Source of the DNA: Lysinibacillus sp. SGAir0095
GTDB taxonomy: Bacteria; Bacillota; Bacilli; Bacillales_A; Planococcaceae
DNA: 64,000 bases
Direction of reading: 5' to 3'
Assembly: GCF_005491425.1 (NCBI RefSeq)
Contig: NZ_CP028083.1
Location: 2,752,001 to 2,816,000 of the forward strand
Each line of letters begins with the position of its first letter. The stretch's first letter is position 1. The notes under the pieces are model-generated. The model was not told the origin of the DNA and ran no database searches. It worked only from the letters and a program-made list of their open reading frames with translations. Shown here one piece after another: positions 1 to 7,470 of this stretch. A program made the translations under genes and the position numbers.

Positions 1-247
1 ATAATGCTTGAATCGCCATGTCTTGTAATGCAAAGGCTACCGATTCTTTCGTTACTTTATCGATTAGAGCTGTTTTACTTCCAAAATCCACTTCGGTTAG
101 TTTGAAATAAGCTGCTTGCACTGCATTTACTACTGAATAATTATCCGGAATATTTATTTGGTTATTATCAACCATTTCTTTTACTCGGTTTGCTACGCTT
201 ACAACTAATTGATTTTGTTCTTTACGATTTGCTACTTCATTTGCCAT
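1..247 (-). CDS. recT: Phage RecT-family single-strand annealing protein, N-terminal part
   Basis: About 82 residues are visible, starting MANEVANRKEQ; the rest lies beyond the left window edge. The stretch with NYSVVNAVQAAYFKL followed by a KVTKESVAFALQDMAIQAL segment matches the N-terminal pattern of phage RecT proteins (typically a YSV-NA-K-A-L block followed by a TKES-ALLDM block). RecT proteins anneal complementary single strands during phage recombination. The start codon follows a strong AAGGAGG ribosome site lying in the last codons of the upstream ATPase gene, so the two genes are probably co-translated. Family assignment rests on remembered similarity; confidence is limited by truncation. 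Confidence 0.75.
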   Translation of the reverse strand, partial: MANEVANRKEQNQLVVSVANRVKEMVDNNQINIPDNYSVVNAVQAAYFKLTEVDFGSKTALIDKVTKESVAFALQDMAIQAL

Positions 248-248
248 C

Positions 249-2273
249 TTAGATAGCCTCCTTAAGTTTTAATGGATTTATTTCAACTCTTAATTCTTGA
301 TCTTTCTCCGACACTACTAAACTAATAAGTTGAGAATTTGTATCGATAAACTTGGTTACAGCTTCAGCATTATCTATAAATATTGGAGCAGTTAAACCAT
401 AGTGCTCTGACAAAGTATTAATGATGTCTAAACCGACATTTATCTTAGCTGCATTATTTAACCCTGAACCGTATGGAACTCCGTTAAATAAAGTCTCACA
501 TGTCTCAGCTAGCCCACCGTTTATTTGAGTATCAAAAAGCTTGAAACGAGCATATTTGAATTTAGAGTTTATACGTTCATTCAGCATGTCGACCTTAGTA
601 CGAATGAATTCTTCAATTAAGAATGATTGATGCTCTAGTTTTTCGTACTCTTCTGCTAACTGTTGTTGTTGTTCTTCAAGCTCGGCCACTCTCTTTTGGT
701 TAGCTTTGATGTTTGCGAATTGAGCTAATTGAGTATTTAATTCACTTTGTTTCCCTTCAAGATCTCGAATATTCACATTTATATCGTCCATGGCTTCTAA
801 AGCGTGGTTTTGTAAGCTATCAATCTCAGCCTTTATTCCTTCTATTTGATTACTAATAGTTTGATATTCGGGAGATTGAGTAACATCTGGAACACTGTTC
901 TGAGCTATTTCAAGTTGTTCTTTAGCCTTTTCCAGTTCCTTTTGCTTTTGTTCGATTACTTCCTTGATAGAATCACTTGTCGTATTAAAGCTGAATACTT
1001 CGTTATTTAAATCGTTATGAGCACTTAATAACTTTGCTTTTTCTTCTTTATGTCTGTTGCCAACTTCACTGATGTTCTTTAACTTAATAGATTTTTCTTC
1101 GTTAAATCGCGCGATTGCTTCATCACGAGCTTGTTGCACCTGCTCAATTGGTAAGGATTGTTTACAAGTTGGACATTCACAATTATCTTCATAGGTGAAT
1201 TGTAGTGAGTTAATTTCTGTCCATTCAGCACGTAATCTAGCCATCTCATTTTCTAAATTATTTATTTGTCCAGTAAATGAGCTCATTTCTCTTTCTTTCA
1301 TCTGAACAAGGTTTGTATTTTGAGTTAACTTACTTTGCACAATCTGGAGGTTCCCTTGGCACTCTTGTAAACGAGCTTGAAGCTTGTACACTTCTTGTTT
1401 GCTCTCAGATTCAAATGAGCGTTTTAGATCAGTTAATTGCATTTGTAGTTCTTGAAGTTGTTTTTTCATTTCCAGAACAGCAGCGCCATTTTTAATATTT
1501 AACTTTTGAGTTTTTAGTTCATCCATTTCAGTTTCTAATTGAGTCACTTGCGAATTTATTGCTTCAACATCCACTGTTAACTCCGGTGTCATTTTGTTAA
1601 TTTCATCAATACGAACCGGTATTTTTTCAAGTTCATCATTGATGTGTTTTTTACGACTTGCGATGATTTTCTTCATATCTTCAATGGACTTGCCAGAAAG
1701 GAAATCATTTAGCTTCGCTAGCTCTTTCTTCGAGTTGATAACATCCTCGTCTGATACATCACCCGCGATTTCTAAGAGCAATGATCTACGTTTCTTCCAA
1801 TCTAGTTGCTCATTAAAGTACGTTGGGCTTGTTAGAAGTTTGAAAACATCTTCATCAATGATTCCAGCAACTTTCGCTGTATATTCTTTTTTGTTAATTG
1901 GTACACCATCGACTTCGTAATCTGTTGTGTGTCCAGTAAAGTCAGCAGTTGCAGAACCACGCTTTTTCGTCCATTTTTCTTTATATACTTTTTTAAATGA
2001 AGTTTTTACACTTTCTATCAGGAACACGCCTTCAACCGTGTGCTCAAGATTATGCATTTCTTCTCCAGCTGCAGATAATGTCTTAATTGCAAAATCCTTT
2101 TTGTTTTGTGAATCTTTATCAAACAGCAACCAAATAAATGAATCAAAGAGTGTCGTTTTGCCTTTAGCGTTATCTCCAAAGACTTTAACGTTTTCTCCGT
2201 TCGCTTCTAATTTGAAAGATTTAATACCCTTAAAATTAGTTAGTTCTAATGAAAGTAACTGTACTTGTTTCAT
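249..2273 (-). CDS. SbcC/Rad50-like AAA ATPase of prophage recombination module
   Basis: 674 residues. The N-terminus has the Rad50/SbcC fold signature (LELTNFKGIKSF) and a Walker A motif GDNAKGKT at residues 33-40. A long coiled coil runs through roughly residues 190-550, broken near residue 365 by a CECPTC zinc-hook motif, the element that dimerises Rad50-type proteins. The C-terminus carries a hydrophobic IFIDNAEAV block resembling a Walker B region. At 674 residues it is shorter than host SbcC (over 1000). It lies directly upstream of recT, which suggests a phage DNA-end processing or recombination role; no SbcD-type nuclease is visible in the window. Start ATG is preceded by AGGAGGGC. 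Confidence 0.8.
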   Translation of the reverse strand: MKQVQLLSLELTNFKGIKSFKLEANGENVKVFGDNAKGKTTLFDSFIWLLFDKDSQNKKDFAIKTLSAAGEEMHNLEHTVEGVFLIESVKTSFKKVYKEKWTKKRGSATADFTGHTTDYEVDGVPINKKEYTAKVAGIIDEDVFKLLTSPTYFNEQLDWKKRRSLLLEIAGDVSDEDVINSKKELAKLNDFLSGKSIEDMKKIIASRKKHINDELEKIPVRIDEINKMTPELTVDVEAINSQVTQLETEMDELKTQKLNIKNGAAVLEMKKQLQELQMQLTDLKRSFESESKQEVYKLQARLQECQGNLQIVQSKLTQNTNLVQMKEREMSSFTGQINNLENEMARLRAEWTEINSLQFTYEDNCECPTCKQSLPIEQVQQARDEAIARFNEEKSIKLKNISEVGNRHKEEKAKLLSAHNDLNNEVFSFNTTSDSIKEVIEQKQKELEKAKEQLEIAQNSVPDVTQSPEYQTISNQIEGIKAEIDSLQNHALEAMDDINVNIRDLEGKQSELNTQLAQFANIKANQKRVAELEEQQQQLAEEYEKLEHQSFLIEEFIRTKVDMLNERINSKFKYARFKLFDTQINGGLAETCETLFNGVPYGSGLNNAAKINVGLDIINTLSEHYGLTAPIFIDNAEAVTKFIDTNSQLISLVVSEKDQELRVEINPLKLKEAI

Positions 2274-2288
2274 TTACTTGCCCTCCTG

Positions 2289-2357
2289 TGATATAATTTT
2301 GAAAAATGATTTTGATAAAGTAGTCGTAAGCTATGCCAGTAGCTTGCGATTTTTTTG
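2289..2357 (+). ncRNA. Candidate short RNA on the strand opposite the prophage genes
   Basis: On the plus strand an extended -10 sequence (TG-A-TATAAT, 2289-2297) is followed about 28 nt later by a hairpin with stems CGTAAGCTA (2325-2333) and TAGCTTGCG (2340-2348) and then a run of T residues (2350-2357), a typical intrinsic terminator. All neighbouring prophage genes run the other way, so this terminator has no obvious gene to end. A transcript from about 2304 to 2357 would be about 55 nt. No good -35 was found. This is inference from pattern only. Confidence 0.3.
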
Positions 2358-2389
2358 TTGTATAAGAACCTCTGCTTAAAGTTCTTCCT

Positions 2390-2665
2390 TTATTTAATTT
2401 CATTTTGCAAGGCACTTAAGAGCGTTTTTGCGCCAGTTTCACTTAGAATTAACTTCCCATCTAGTAACTTCATATTAGATTCGGAGACTTCACCAGTTAC
2501 GGCACAAGCCATGTTAGGTTGGTATTTCTTAAGAATGATTTTGTCTCCCTCTACAAAAATTTCTAACGGATCTTTTTCGTTAATGTTTAAAACTCTGCGT
2601 AGTTCTTTAGGAATTACCACGCGCCCTAACTCATCTACTTTTCTTACAATGCCTGTTGATTTCAT
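2390..2665 (-). CDS. AbrB/SpoVT-family transition-state regulator, prophage-encoded
   Basis: 91 residues starting MKSTGIVRKVDELGRVVIP. The N-terminal 50 residues are a clear AbrB swapped-hairpin DNA-binding domain (GRVVIPKELRRVLNI, then the DPLEIFVEGDKIILKK strand segment); the C-terminal part, with an ACAVTGE block, resembles the rest of AbrB-like proteins. The chosen start is the internal ATG at 2665, which has a GGAAGGAAGGG ribosome site and overlaps the preceding gene's stop as ATGA; the longer reading lacks such support. Role: probably regulates phage or host transition-state genes; targets unknown. Confidence 0.85.
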   Translation of the reverse strand: MKSTGIVRKVDELGRVVIPKELRRVLNINEKDPLEIFVEGDKIILKKYQPNMACAVTGEVSESNMKLLDGKLILSETGAKTLLSALQNEIK

Positions 2666-3279
2666 GAAATGTTCCCTTCCTTCCTTAATAAGTCCCAATT
2701 ATTTTTGAATTTCTCATACACTCTTGAACTTCTTGTGATTGTCACCATGTTCATGTTTTCCGCTAGAAAATCCGAAGGCATGACATAAAATGTATCTTCC
2801 TTAGAACCGATGCAAACAAATATTATAAAATCACAAGTCTTTGAAAATACTTTCTTCGTTCGGCCGCTCGGCAGCACAATTCTTTCATCACTTTCAATGC
2901 ATTGTCGTTTAGCCTGTTCTGATAAAGAAAATCGATAACGCTTGTCCACCTTATTGATGTTTGACGATTTAATTTCGATACGAATAAAATCATCAACCAA
3001 CAAATCAAAAGAGCTTAATTTGTTTTTTAAGTTCAAATCTTTAACCTTGAAACCTAATGAACGCAAGATTTTAATTGCCTTCAATTCACCGATTCTTCCA
3101 GCACCAATTCGAGTATTAATTCCTAACGTTCTTCTAGCTTTTGTTATATAGGTACGATCAATTTCTAAAAACTCAGCTATCTCTCTATCAGTTTTGTTCA
3201 ACTGAGAATATAAATACTTAAGATTCTTTTCGTTCAACAATTCCTGAGCTGAAACAGTTGTTTTTTGTTCTCCAGTCAT
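2662..3279 (-). CDS. HTH plus PD-(D/E)XK nuclease-like prophage protein
   Basis: 205 residues. Residues about 20-52 form a helix-turn-helix-like segment (TDREIAEFLEIDRTYITKA). Residues about 56-190 look like a PD-(D/E)XK nuclease core: Glu65 in GRIGELKA, Asp92 in SFDLLV, and Glu102-x-Lys104 in RIEIKSS, with the usual order and spacing. The protein may therefore be a DNA-binding nuclease or a restriction-fold relative; catalysis is not proven. It sits upstream of, and overlaps by 4 nt, the AbrB-like gene, pointing to co-expression. Ribosome site AAGGGATG precedes the ATG. I do not recognise a named family. Confidence 0.6.
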   Translation of the reverse strand: MTGEQKTTVSAQELLNEKNLKYLYSQLNKTDREIAEFLEIDRTYITKARRTLGINTRIGAGRIGELKAIKILRSLGFKVKDLNLKNKLSSFDLLVDDFIRIEIKSSNINKVDKRYRFSLSEQAKRQCIESDERIVLPSGRTKKVFSKTCDFIIFVCIGSKEDTFYVMPSDFLAENMNMVTITRSSRVYEKFKNNWDLLRKEGNIS

Positions 3280-3316
3280 TTTTCATCCCTTCTTTCAAAC
3301 TTAAACTTTTAATCTC

Positions 3317-3568
3317 TTAACCTAGAAAAAAACGTTTAATCTCTTTAGTAATTCGTTTCAAAAATGAATTCTTTTCAAATTTTTCAGTTATTTCTAGTTT
3401 GCAATTTGTTAAATTACGCATACTTTCAATTGATTTTTGTGCGTCTTGCAATGACCGTATGGCTCCTTCCCAATTCTCACATTCCGCAAAGACTCTTGCG
3501 TACGTAAGCATGTCCTCATAACACGCTTTTTCACGATGAATTTCATTATTTACCTTGGAGATATTCAT
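3317..3568 (-). CDS. Small hypothetical prophage protein
   Basis: 83 residues, charged, with no motif I recognise. Residues 1-60 look helical (many Glu, Lys, Arg and Leu; a WEGAIRSLQDAQKSI helix resembling TPR-type packing), and the C-terminus is basic and aromatic (KRITKEIKRFFLG). The start codon overlaps the stop of the upstream antirepressor gene by 4 nt (ATGA), with AAGGATG as a ribosome site inside that gene, so translational coupling is likely. Function unknown. Confidence 0.6.
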   Translation of the reverse strand: MNISKVNNEIHREKACYEDMLTYARVFAECENWEGAIRSLQDAQKSIESMRNLTNCKLEITEKFEKNSFLKRITKEIKRFFLG

Positions 3569-4338
3569 GCACTTTCGTCATCCTTAAGAAATTTATTGAT
3601 GAAATATACTTGTCCCTTCCCAGTTACTTTTGGCGTTTTACTTATCGAAATGTGACCATCTGAATGAGTAATAGATGTTTCTTTAATTTCAAATAAGTTC
3701 AACTCCATACTGTATTGGGTCGGCATGTTATAGTCCGTACCTTTTCGCTTGATTAGATAGCCATTATCTCTAAGCCATTCAAACAACCGTTTAGGCCCAA
3801 TATTGAAGCCATTTTGTTTTATTATTTTCGCTAGTTCACCTACTAAAATTGTTGTTTTACTAGCTGCTACGGAATCTGCAAATATCACTTTTGGTTTCTG
3901 TTCTTCCAAAACTAATTCAGTTGCTTTTCGTTTTTCACGTTCCTCTTTCAATTGAGTAGCAATATGGATAATAGTGTCTGGATCAGTAAGCACTTTTTCT
4001 ATTGTGTCAGGTGTCATGTATGCGCCGTGTTTTCGGATTGAAGGTAAAACTTCACTAGTTACCCATCGTTTGAATCTTTTTGCAGATTCTAATTTCGATG
4101 AGAGGATTAAACTGTAGAGACCTGATTCGTTTATTACTATCACTTCTCTCCTCTGACCTGATAGAACGATTCGTTCTGTCAGCTTGTCCTCGTCATCAAC
4201 ATGATCACGAATTGCTTTAGGTGTATTTTGATAACCAAGAATACAAGCAATTTCTTTACCCACGAAAAATGGTTGATTGTTAATTTCTAAAACTCTTATA
4301 TTGTTACTTTCAAAATTGAATGTTTGTATTTCTTTCAT
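3565..4338 (-). CDS. Phage antirepressor, BRO-N plus KilAC domains
   Basis: 257 residues. The N-terminal about 105 residues are a BRO-N domain (FFVGKEIACILGYQNTPKAI, LYSLILSSKLESAKRFKRWV, LPSIRKHGAY). After a charged linker, the C-terminal about 110 residues match the phage antirepressor KilAC/ANT domain (GELAKIIKQNGFNIGPKRLF, WLRDNGYL, TGKGQVYF). Proteins of this kind counteract CI-type repressors and favour lytic growth; a CI-type repressor lies just beyond at 5233. Start ATG is preceded by AAGGGGGGA. Good confidence on family, less on biological role. Confidence 0.88.
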   Translation of the reverse strand: MKEIQTFNFESNNIRVLEINNQPFFVGKEIACILGYQNTPKAIRDHVDDEDKLTERIVLSGQRREVIVINESGLYSLILSSKLESAKRFKRWVTSEVLPSIRKHGAYMTPDTIEKVLTDPDTIIHIATQLKEEREKRKATELVLEEQKPKVIFADSVAASKTTILVGELAKIIKQNGFNIGPKRLFEWLRDNGYLIKRKGTDYNMPTQYSMELNLFEIKETSITHSDGHISISKTPKVTGKGQVYFINKFLKDDESA

Positions 4339-4389
4339 AAAATCCCCCCTTAACTTTCAAATTATTTTTAAATGATTAATAGACTCGGA

Positions 4390-4476
4390 CTAAAAGAAAA
4401 TTGTAAACACATTTGCTGCAATTAATACGAAAGCGACGACAAATGCAATGTAATCTGATGTTTCATACTTACTCAT
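4390..4476 (-). CDS. 28-residue single-pass membrane peptide, prophage
   Basis: A short reading frame encodes MSKYETSDYIAFVVAFVLIA and ends NVFTIFF, 28 residues, with one strongly hydrophobic span from about residue 9 to the end. Its ATG lies 5 nt after the stop of the DUF771 gene and is preceded by GGAAAGGG at good spacing, part of which overlaps that stop. The order, strand and ribosome site support a real gene; function unknown. The next gene downstream is the antirepressor. Confidence 0.55.
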   Translation of the reverse strand: MSKYETSDYIAFVVAFVLIAANVFTIFF

Positions 4477-4480
4477 TAAG

Positions 4481-4804
4481 TCAACCCTTTCCAAAAATCA
4501 TGTGAAAGTTATCATCCAAAAACTTAGCCATTTTAGAAGCTTGGAACACCCATTTTTCACCCGATTTTGTCGGATAGTAGACGAATCCGCCGTTAACAAC
4601 ATCCAACTGCTTCTTAAATTTGGTTGGAAAAAGAATATTCTCCTTAACCCATTCGTGTTTTTTACCAGTTCTTTGTTCTAGATCTTTCATTGTCCAATAC
4701 AGACCTTTAATAGATTTTTCCTTCATCTCTTCAAGTTCAACTTTTTTAATCAAAACCATATCTTTAGGAATTGGAATGGTTAAATTTACTTCTAAATTTT
4801 GCAT
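4481..4804 (-). CDS. DUF771 family phage protein
   Basis: 107 residues. Segments LTIPIPKDMVLIKKVELEEM, YWTMKDLEQRTGKKHEWVK, GGFVYYP and WVFQASKMAKFL match the pattern of DUF771, a family common in the early regions of Firmicute temperate phages and thought to bind DNA. It sits just after the Cro-like gene in the early-right operon, with an operator-like dyad at 4831-4846 immediately upstream. Ribosome site GAAAGGAGG precedes the ATG. Exact function unknown. Confidence 0.85.
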   Translation of the reverse strand: MQNLEVNLTIPIPKDMVLIKKVELEEMKEKSIKGLYWTMKDLEQRTGKKHEWVKENILFPTKFKKQLDVVNGGFVYYPTKSGEKWVFQASKMAKFLDDNFHMIFGKG

Positions 4805-4830
4805 ATCTATCCTCCTTTCAATTCAAATCA

Positions 4831-4846
4831 TTAACTACAGTAAACG
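4831..4846. promoter_or_regulatory. Operator-like dyad in front of the DUF771 gene
   Basis: The sequence TTAACTACAGTAAACG contains the dyad TTAACT-AC-AGTAAA. Two more copies of the same 14-bp pattern occur at 5122 and 5178 between the divergent Cro-like and repressor genes. This copy lies in the 44-nt gap upstream of DUF771, so the repressor may also control that gene. Confidence 0.5.
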
Positions 4847-4848
4847 AT

Positions 4849-5061
4849 TTAAGAAAAAAAAATAAATTGTTCAAACGGTATCTTGTTTGATTTGCAATAT
4901 TTATACAATTTACCTAAGAAAATAATTCCTGCTTGCGAATCAGAATTTATTATTCTATGAAGTTGCGAAACTTCAACATTCAAAGCTCTAGCAAACTGTC
5001 TATATTTTCCTTCGAACTGCCTATTCATTAATTCTATTAATTTACTTTTATTCAAATACAT
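4849..5061 (-). CDS. Small Cro-like HTH protein
   Basis: 70 residues from the ATG at 5061, which has an ideal GGAGGTGAAG ribosome site; a ten-residue longer reading has none. The protein resembles a lambda-type helix-turn-helix (FARALNVEVSQLHRIINSDSQAG) followed by a LGKLYKYCKSNKIPFEQFIF segment usual in phage XRE proteins. It is divergent from the CI-type repressor gene across a region with two operator dyads, the classical position of Cro. Confidence 0.75.
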   Translation of the reverse strand: MYLNKSKLIELMNRQFEGKYRQFARALNVEVSQLHRIINSDSQAGIIFLGKLYKYCKSNKIPFEQFIFFS

Positions 5062-5121
5062 TCCTACTTCACCTCCAATTTCCAAAATCATTTACTATAA
5101 TGAACACTTTACAACACACCA

Positions 5122-5138
5122 TTAACTACAGTCAACAG
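5122..5138. promoter_or_regulatory. Operator dyad in the prophage switch region
   Basis: The sequence TTAACTACAGTCAACAG contains TTAACT-AC-AGTCAA, nearly symmetric. It lies between the divergent Cro-like and repressor genes, on the Cro side. A weaker relative, TTTACT-AT-AATGAA, lies at 5091-5104. Confidence 0.55.
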
Positions 5139-5177
5139 TTAAGTGTTTATTTTTATAAACATTAATTTTGGTCAACG

Positions 5178-5207
5178 TTGATTGCAGTCAACGATATAAG
5201 TTATAAT
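5178..5207 (+). promoter_or_regulatory. Repressor promoter with overlapping operator
   Basis: TATAAT at 5202-5207 is a consensus -10. The dyad TTGATT-GC-AGTCAA at 5178-5191 covers the expected -35 region (TTGATT, spacer 18). This is the third copy of the operator pattern and suggests repressor autoregulation. A small perfect palindrome TCAACGTTGA (5172-5181) adjoins it. Confidence 0.6.
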
Positions 5208-5232
5208 ATAAATTGGAGAGGAGGTTTTTAAG

Positions 5233-6108
5233 ATTTTTGATAGAAAAAAGTTTGCTGAGTTACTAGAGTTAGCCCAAGGCAAAAGATCATTAAATGAGTA
5301 TGCAAGAAACAGTGGCGTCTCAGCTGCCTATATTTCTAAACTGAAGAATATGGCAAATCACACTGCACCTAGTCCAGTTATCATAAGAAAGTTAGCTGAA
5401 AATGCAGACTCCGTAACATACACCGATATGATGAGAGCAGCAGGTCATCTTGCTCCTTTAGAAGAAAAAGTAAAAAGACGTGCAAAGGTAAATTATCTTC
5501 TAAAACACTCAAATAAATTTTACCGTATCGATGACGAAGGAAATAAAGTTAAAGAATATGAAGTAGATTACGACTTGTTAACAGAAGATGAAAAGGAAGA
5601 ATTAGATTTACTTATTAATAATTCTACTGAAGAAGAATTTTGGGAATTACTACAATCTTTAGGTGATGTTGAAGAGCTTGTCACACTTTTAGAAACAGAA
5701 GAAGAAGCAAATTCATTAAATAATTTTGTTAAGATTCCCGTCCTTGGAACGATAGCTTGTGGAGATCCCATATTAGCCGAGGAAAATATTGAAAGTTACC
5801 GTTTCGAATATCCAGATAATCTACCTAATGGGAACCTATTCTTCCTTAAAACAAAAGGTGATAGCATGGAACCAACAATTCCTGACAATTGCCATGTGTT
5901 AATTAAAGTTCAAGAAGAAGTAGAGAATGGACAAATAGCTGCAGTGAGATTTGTCGGGGAAAATGAAGTAACTTTGAAACGAGTAAAAAAACAAGGTAAT
6001 ATCATCTTACTAATTCCTGATAATCCTAAGTATGAAGCGATAATCGTAACTGAAGATAATCCGGTATCCATAATTGGAAAAGCAGTAAGATATACCGTTG
6101 ATTTATAA
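5233..6108 (+). CDS. CI/LexA-type prophage repressor with S24 self-cleavage domain
   Basis: 291 residues if started at ATT 5233. Upstream of the first ATG (5350) the frame stays open and encodes a proper XRE helix-turn-helix (FAELLELAQGKRSLNEYA, then SGVSAAYISKLKN); GGAGAGGAGG at 5215-5224 sits 8 nt before ATT 5233, and no ATG, GTG or TTG is in frame there. Starting at 5350 would discard the DNA-binding domain. The C-terminal domain is S24/LexA-like: cleavage site Cys176-Gly177 (in IACGDP), catalytic Ser211 (GDSM) and Lys249 (VTLKRV). RecA-stimulated cleavage is the known mode for the family. An ATG-to-ATT mutation that weakens the gene is the alternative. Confidence 0.88.
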   Translation: MFDRKKFAELLELAQGKRSLNEYARNSGVSAAYISKLKNMANHTAPSPVIIRKLAENADSVTYTDMMRAAGHLAPLEEKVKRRAKVNYLLKHSNKFYRIDDEGNKVKEYEVDYDLLTEDEKEELDLLINNSTEEEFWELLQSLGDVEELVTLLETEEEANSLNNFVKIPVLGTIACGDPILAEENIESYRFEYPDNLPNGNLFFLKTKGDSMEPTIPDNCHVLIKVQEEVENGQIAAVRFVGENEVTLKRVKKQGNIILLIPDNPKYEAIIVTEDNPVSIIGKAVRYTVDL

Positions 6109-6165
6109 AAGATTGGAGCAGACAATTAAGTCGGCTCTTTTCTATTATTTCTGGGAGGAATCAAC

Positions 6166-7287
6166 ATGGCAAGTATCACGAAAAGAGGCAGTACCTATCA
6201 ATATACAGTTAGTCGATATGTAGAAGGAAAACCTAAGCATATTAGAAAAGGTGGATTCAGAACAAAGAAAGAAGCAGTTGAAGCCGCAAAAGAAGTCGAG
6301 TATTTACTAGCGAAAGGTAATGAGGTTAAAATACAGGAAATTTCGTTTAGTGATTATTTCGAAAAGTGGGTTGATCTATATAAACAAGGTAAACATAAAA
6401 ATACTTTAGCTCGTTATCAAAATTCCGTAGAGCGAGTGAAAGAATATTTTAAAGATCTTCCCATTCAAAAAATCAATCGTAATCTATACCAAGAGTTTTT
6501 AAATCAATACGGTAGAGGTAAATCAAAAGAAACCGTTCGTAAACTAAATACACATATTCGTTCCTGCGTTAAAGATTCAATTGAAGATGGATATATTACG
6601 GTAGATTTCACAAGGAAAGCAGAATTTATTGCTACCAAAAGTGCAAAAAAAGCTGCAGAAAAACATTTGAACTATATGGACAGTTTCCGTTTATATCGTA
6701 CTTTAAAATCTAAATTAGATGACTCGAATACAAATACCTTGTACTTAATCTTATTGGCTTTAGTTTCAGGTATGCGTTATGGAGAACTAGTTGGACTTAC
6801 TATTGATAAATTTAATTTTAAAAACAATACAATAAAAGTTGAACGCTCTTTTGATTATAAAGAAGGTATAGGTAAGAATGGAGATGGATTTGACGATTTG
6901 AAAAATCAACAATCCGAAAGGATAATTGCTATAGATCCATCTGTTATGAAGGAATTTCATAGGTTATTTGAGGACTCCCCTAGACATCCACAAGATTTGG
7001 TATTCTATCGACCATCGAAAGTAAAAGTGTTAAGTAATGAAGGTGCAAACAAGGTATTAAAGAAATTGTTAACAGACCTAAATATCGATTCAATCACAAT
7101 GCATGGATTGAGACACACTCACGCGAGTATTTTACTTTATAAAGGTTTAAGTATTCACTCAGTTTCTAAACGTTTAGGTCACGCAGATATTCAGACCACA
7201 CTAGATCATTATGCACATGTATTAAAAGAAATGGAAAAACGAGATGAAAAATTGGCAATGGATTTATTCAGCAAAGCTAGTGTGTAA
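6166..7287 (+). CDS. int: Prophage tyrosine integrase
   Basis: 373 residues. The N-terminus (residues 1-50) is an arm-binding AP2-like domain (MASITKRGSTYQYTV, GGFRTKKEAVEAA), followed by a core-binding domain (about 60-160) and a catalytic domain with Arg204 (SGMRYGEL), His313-x-x-Arg316 (HGLRHTHA), His339 (LGHAD) and nucleophile Tyr349 (HYAHV). All catalytic residues seen are present. The gene lies 145 nt from the 3' end of tRNA-Arg, consistent with integration there. GGGAGGAATCAAC precedes the ATG. Confidence 0.95.
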   Translation: MASITKRGSTYQYTVSRYVEGKPKHIRKGGFRTKKEAVEAAKEVEYLLAKGNEVKIQEISFSDYFEKWVDLYKQGKHKNTLARYQNSVERVKEYFKDLPIQKINRNLYQEFLNQYGRGKSKETVRKLNTHIRSCVKDSIEDGYITVDFTRKAEFIATKSAKKAAEKHLNYMDSFRLYRTLKSKLDDSNTNTLYLILLALVSGMRYGELVGLTIDKFNFKNNTIKVERSFDYKEGIGKNGDGFDDLKNQQSERIIAIDPSVMKEFHRLFEDSPRHPQDLVFYRPSKVKVLSNEGANKVLKKLLTDLNIDSITMHGLRHTHASILLYKGLSIHSVSKRLGHADIQTTLDHYAHVLKEMEKRDEKLAMDLFSKASV

Positions 7288-7350
7288 TGTGTAATTCTTG
7301 TGTAACACTGCACAAAATTCAATCGAATTTAATCGAACACTAAAAAATAA

Positions 7351-7405
7351 AAAAAACGCTCTAAACCCAATAATATAAAGGATTCAGAGCGCATTCTTTT
7401 TAACT
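7351..7405. terminator. Terminator between integrase and tRNA-Arg
   Basis: Stem CGCTCT (7357-7362) pairs with AGAGCG (7386-7391), with a T-rich tract on the plus side and an A-rich tract before it, so it could act in both directions. Confidence 0.6.
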
Positions 7406-7432
7406 TATTCTTACTAAAAATAATTATATATA

Positions 7433-7470
7433 CGTCCCAGGAGGGATTCGAACCCCCGACCGTACGCTTA
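7433..7470. other. Probable prophage attachment site at the tRNA 3' end
   Basis: The 3' half of tRNA-Arg faces the integrase gene. Tyrosine integrases commonly recombine within tRNA 3' ends, restoring the tRNA. The other att copy would lie beyond the left window edge and cannot be seen, so core boundaries are a guess. Confidence 0.5.

Noticed and set aside
1277..1495. Plus-strand frames inside the ATPase gene
   Set aside because: No ribosome sites and the opposite strand has a clear protein; these are shadows.
2274..2389. 31-codon frame on the minus strand ending in the ATGA of the ATPase gene
   Set aside because: The overlap is suggestive, but no ATG, GTG or TTG start is available before the upstream stop.
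5350..6108. Repressor starting at ATG 5350
   Set aside because: It would lack the helix-turn-helix and has no ribosome site, whereas ATT 5233 has one.
1..7430. Anti-phage defence island
   Set aside because: The genes fit a temperate phage early and lysogeny region, and the integrase-tRNA junction marks a prophage end.
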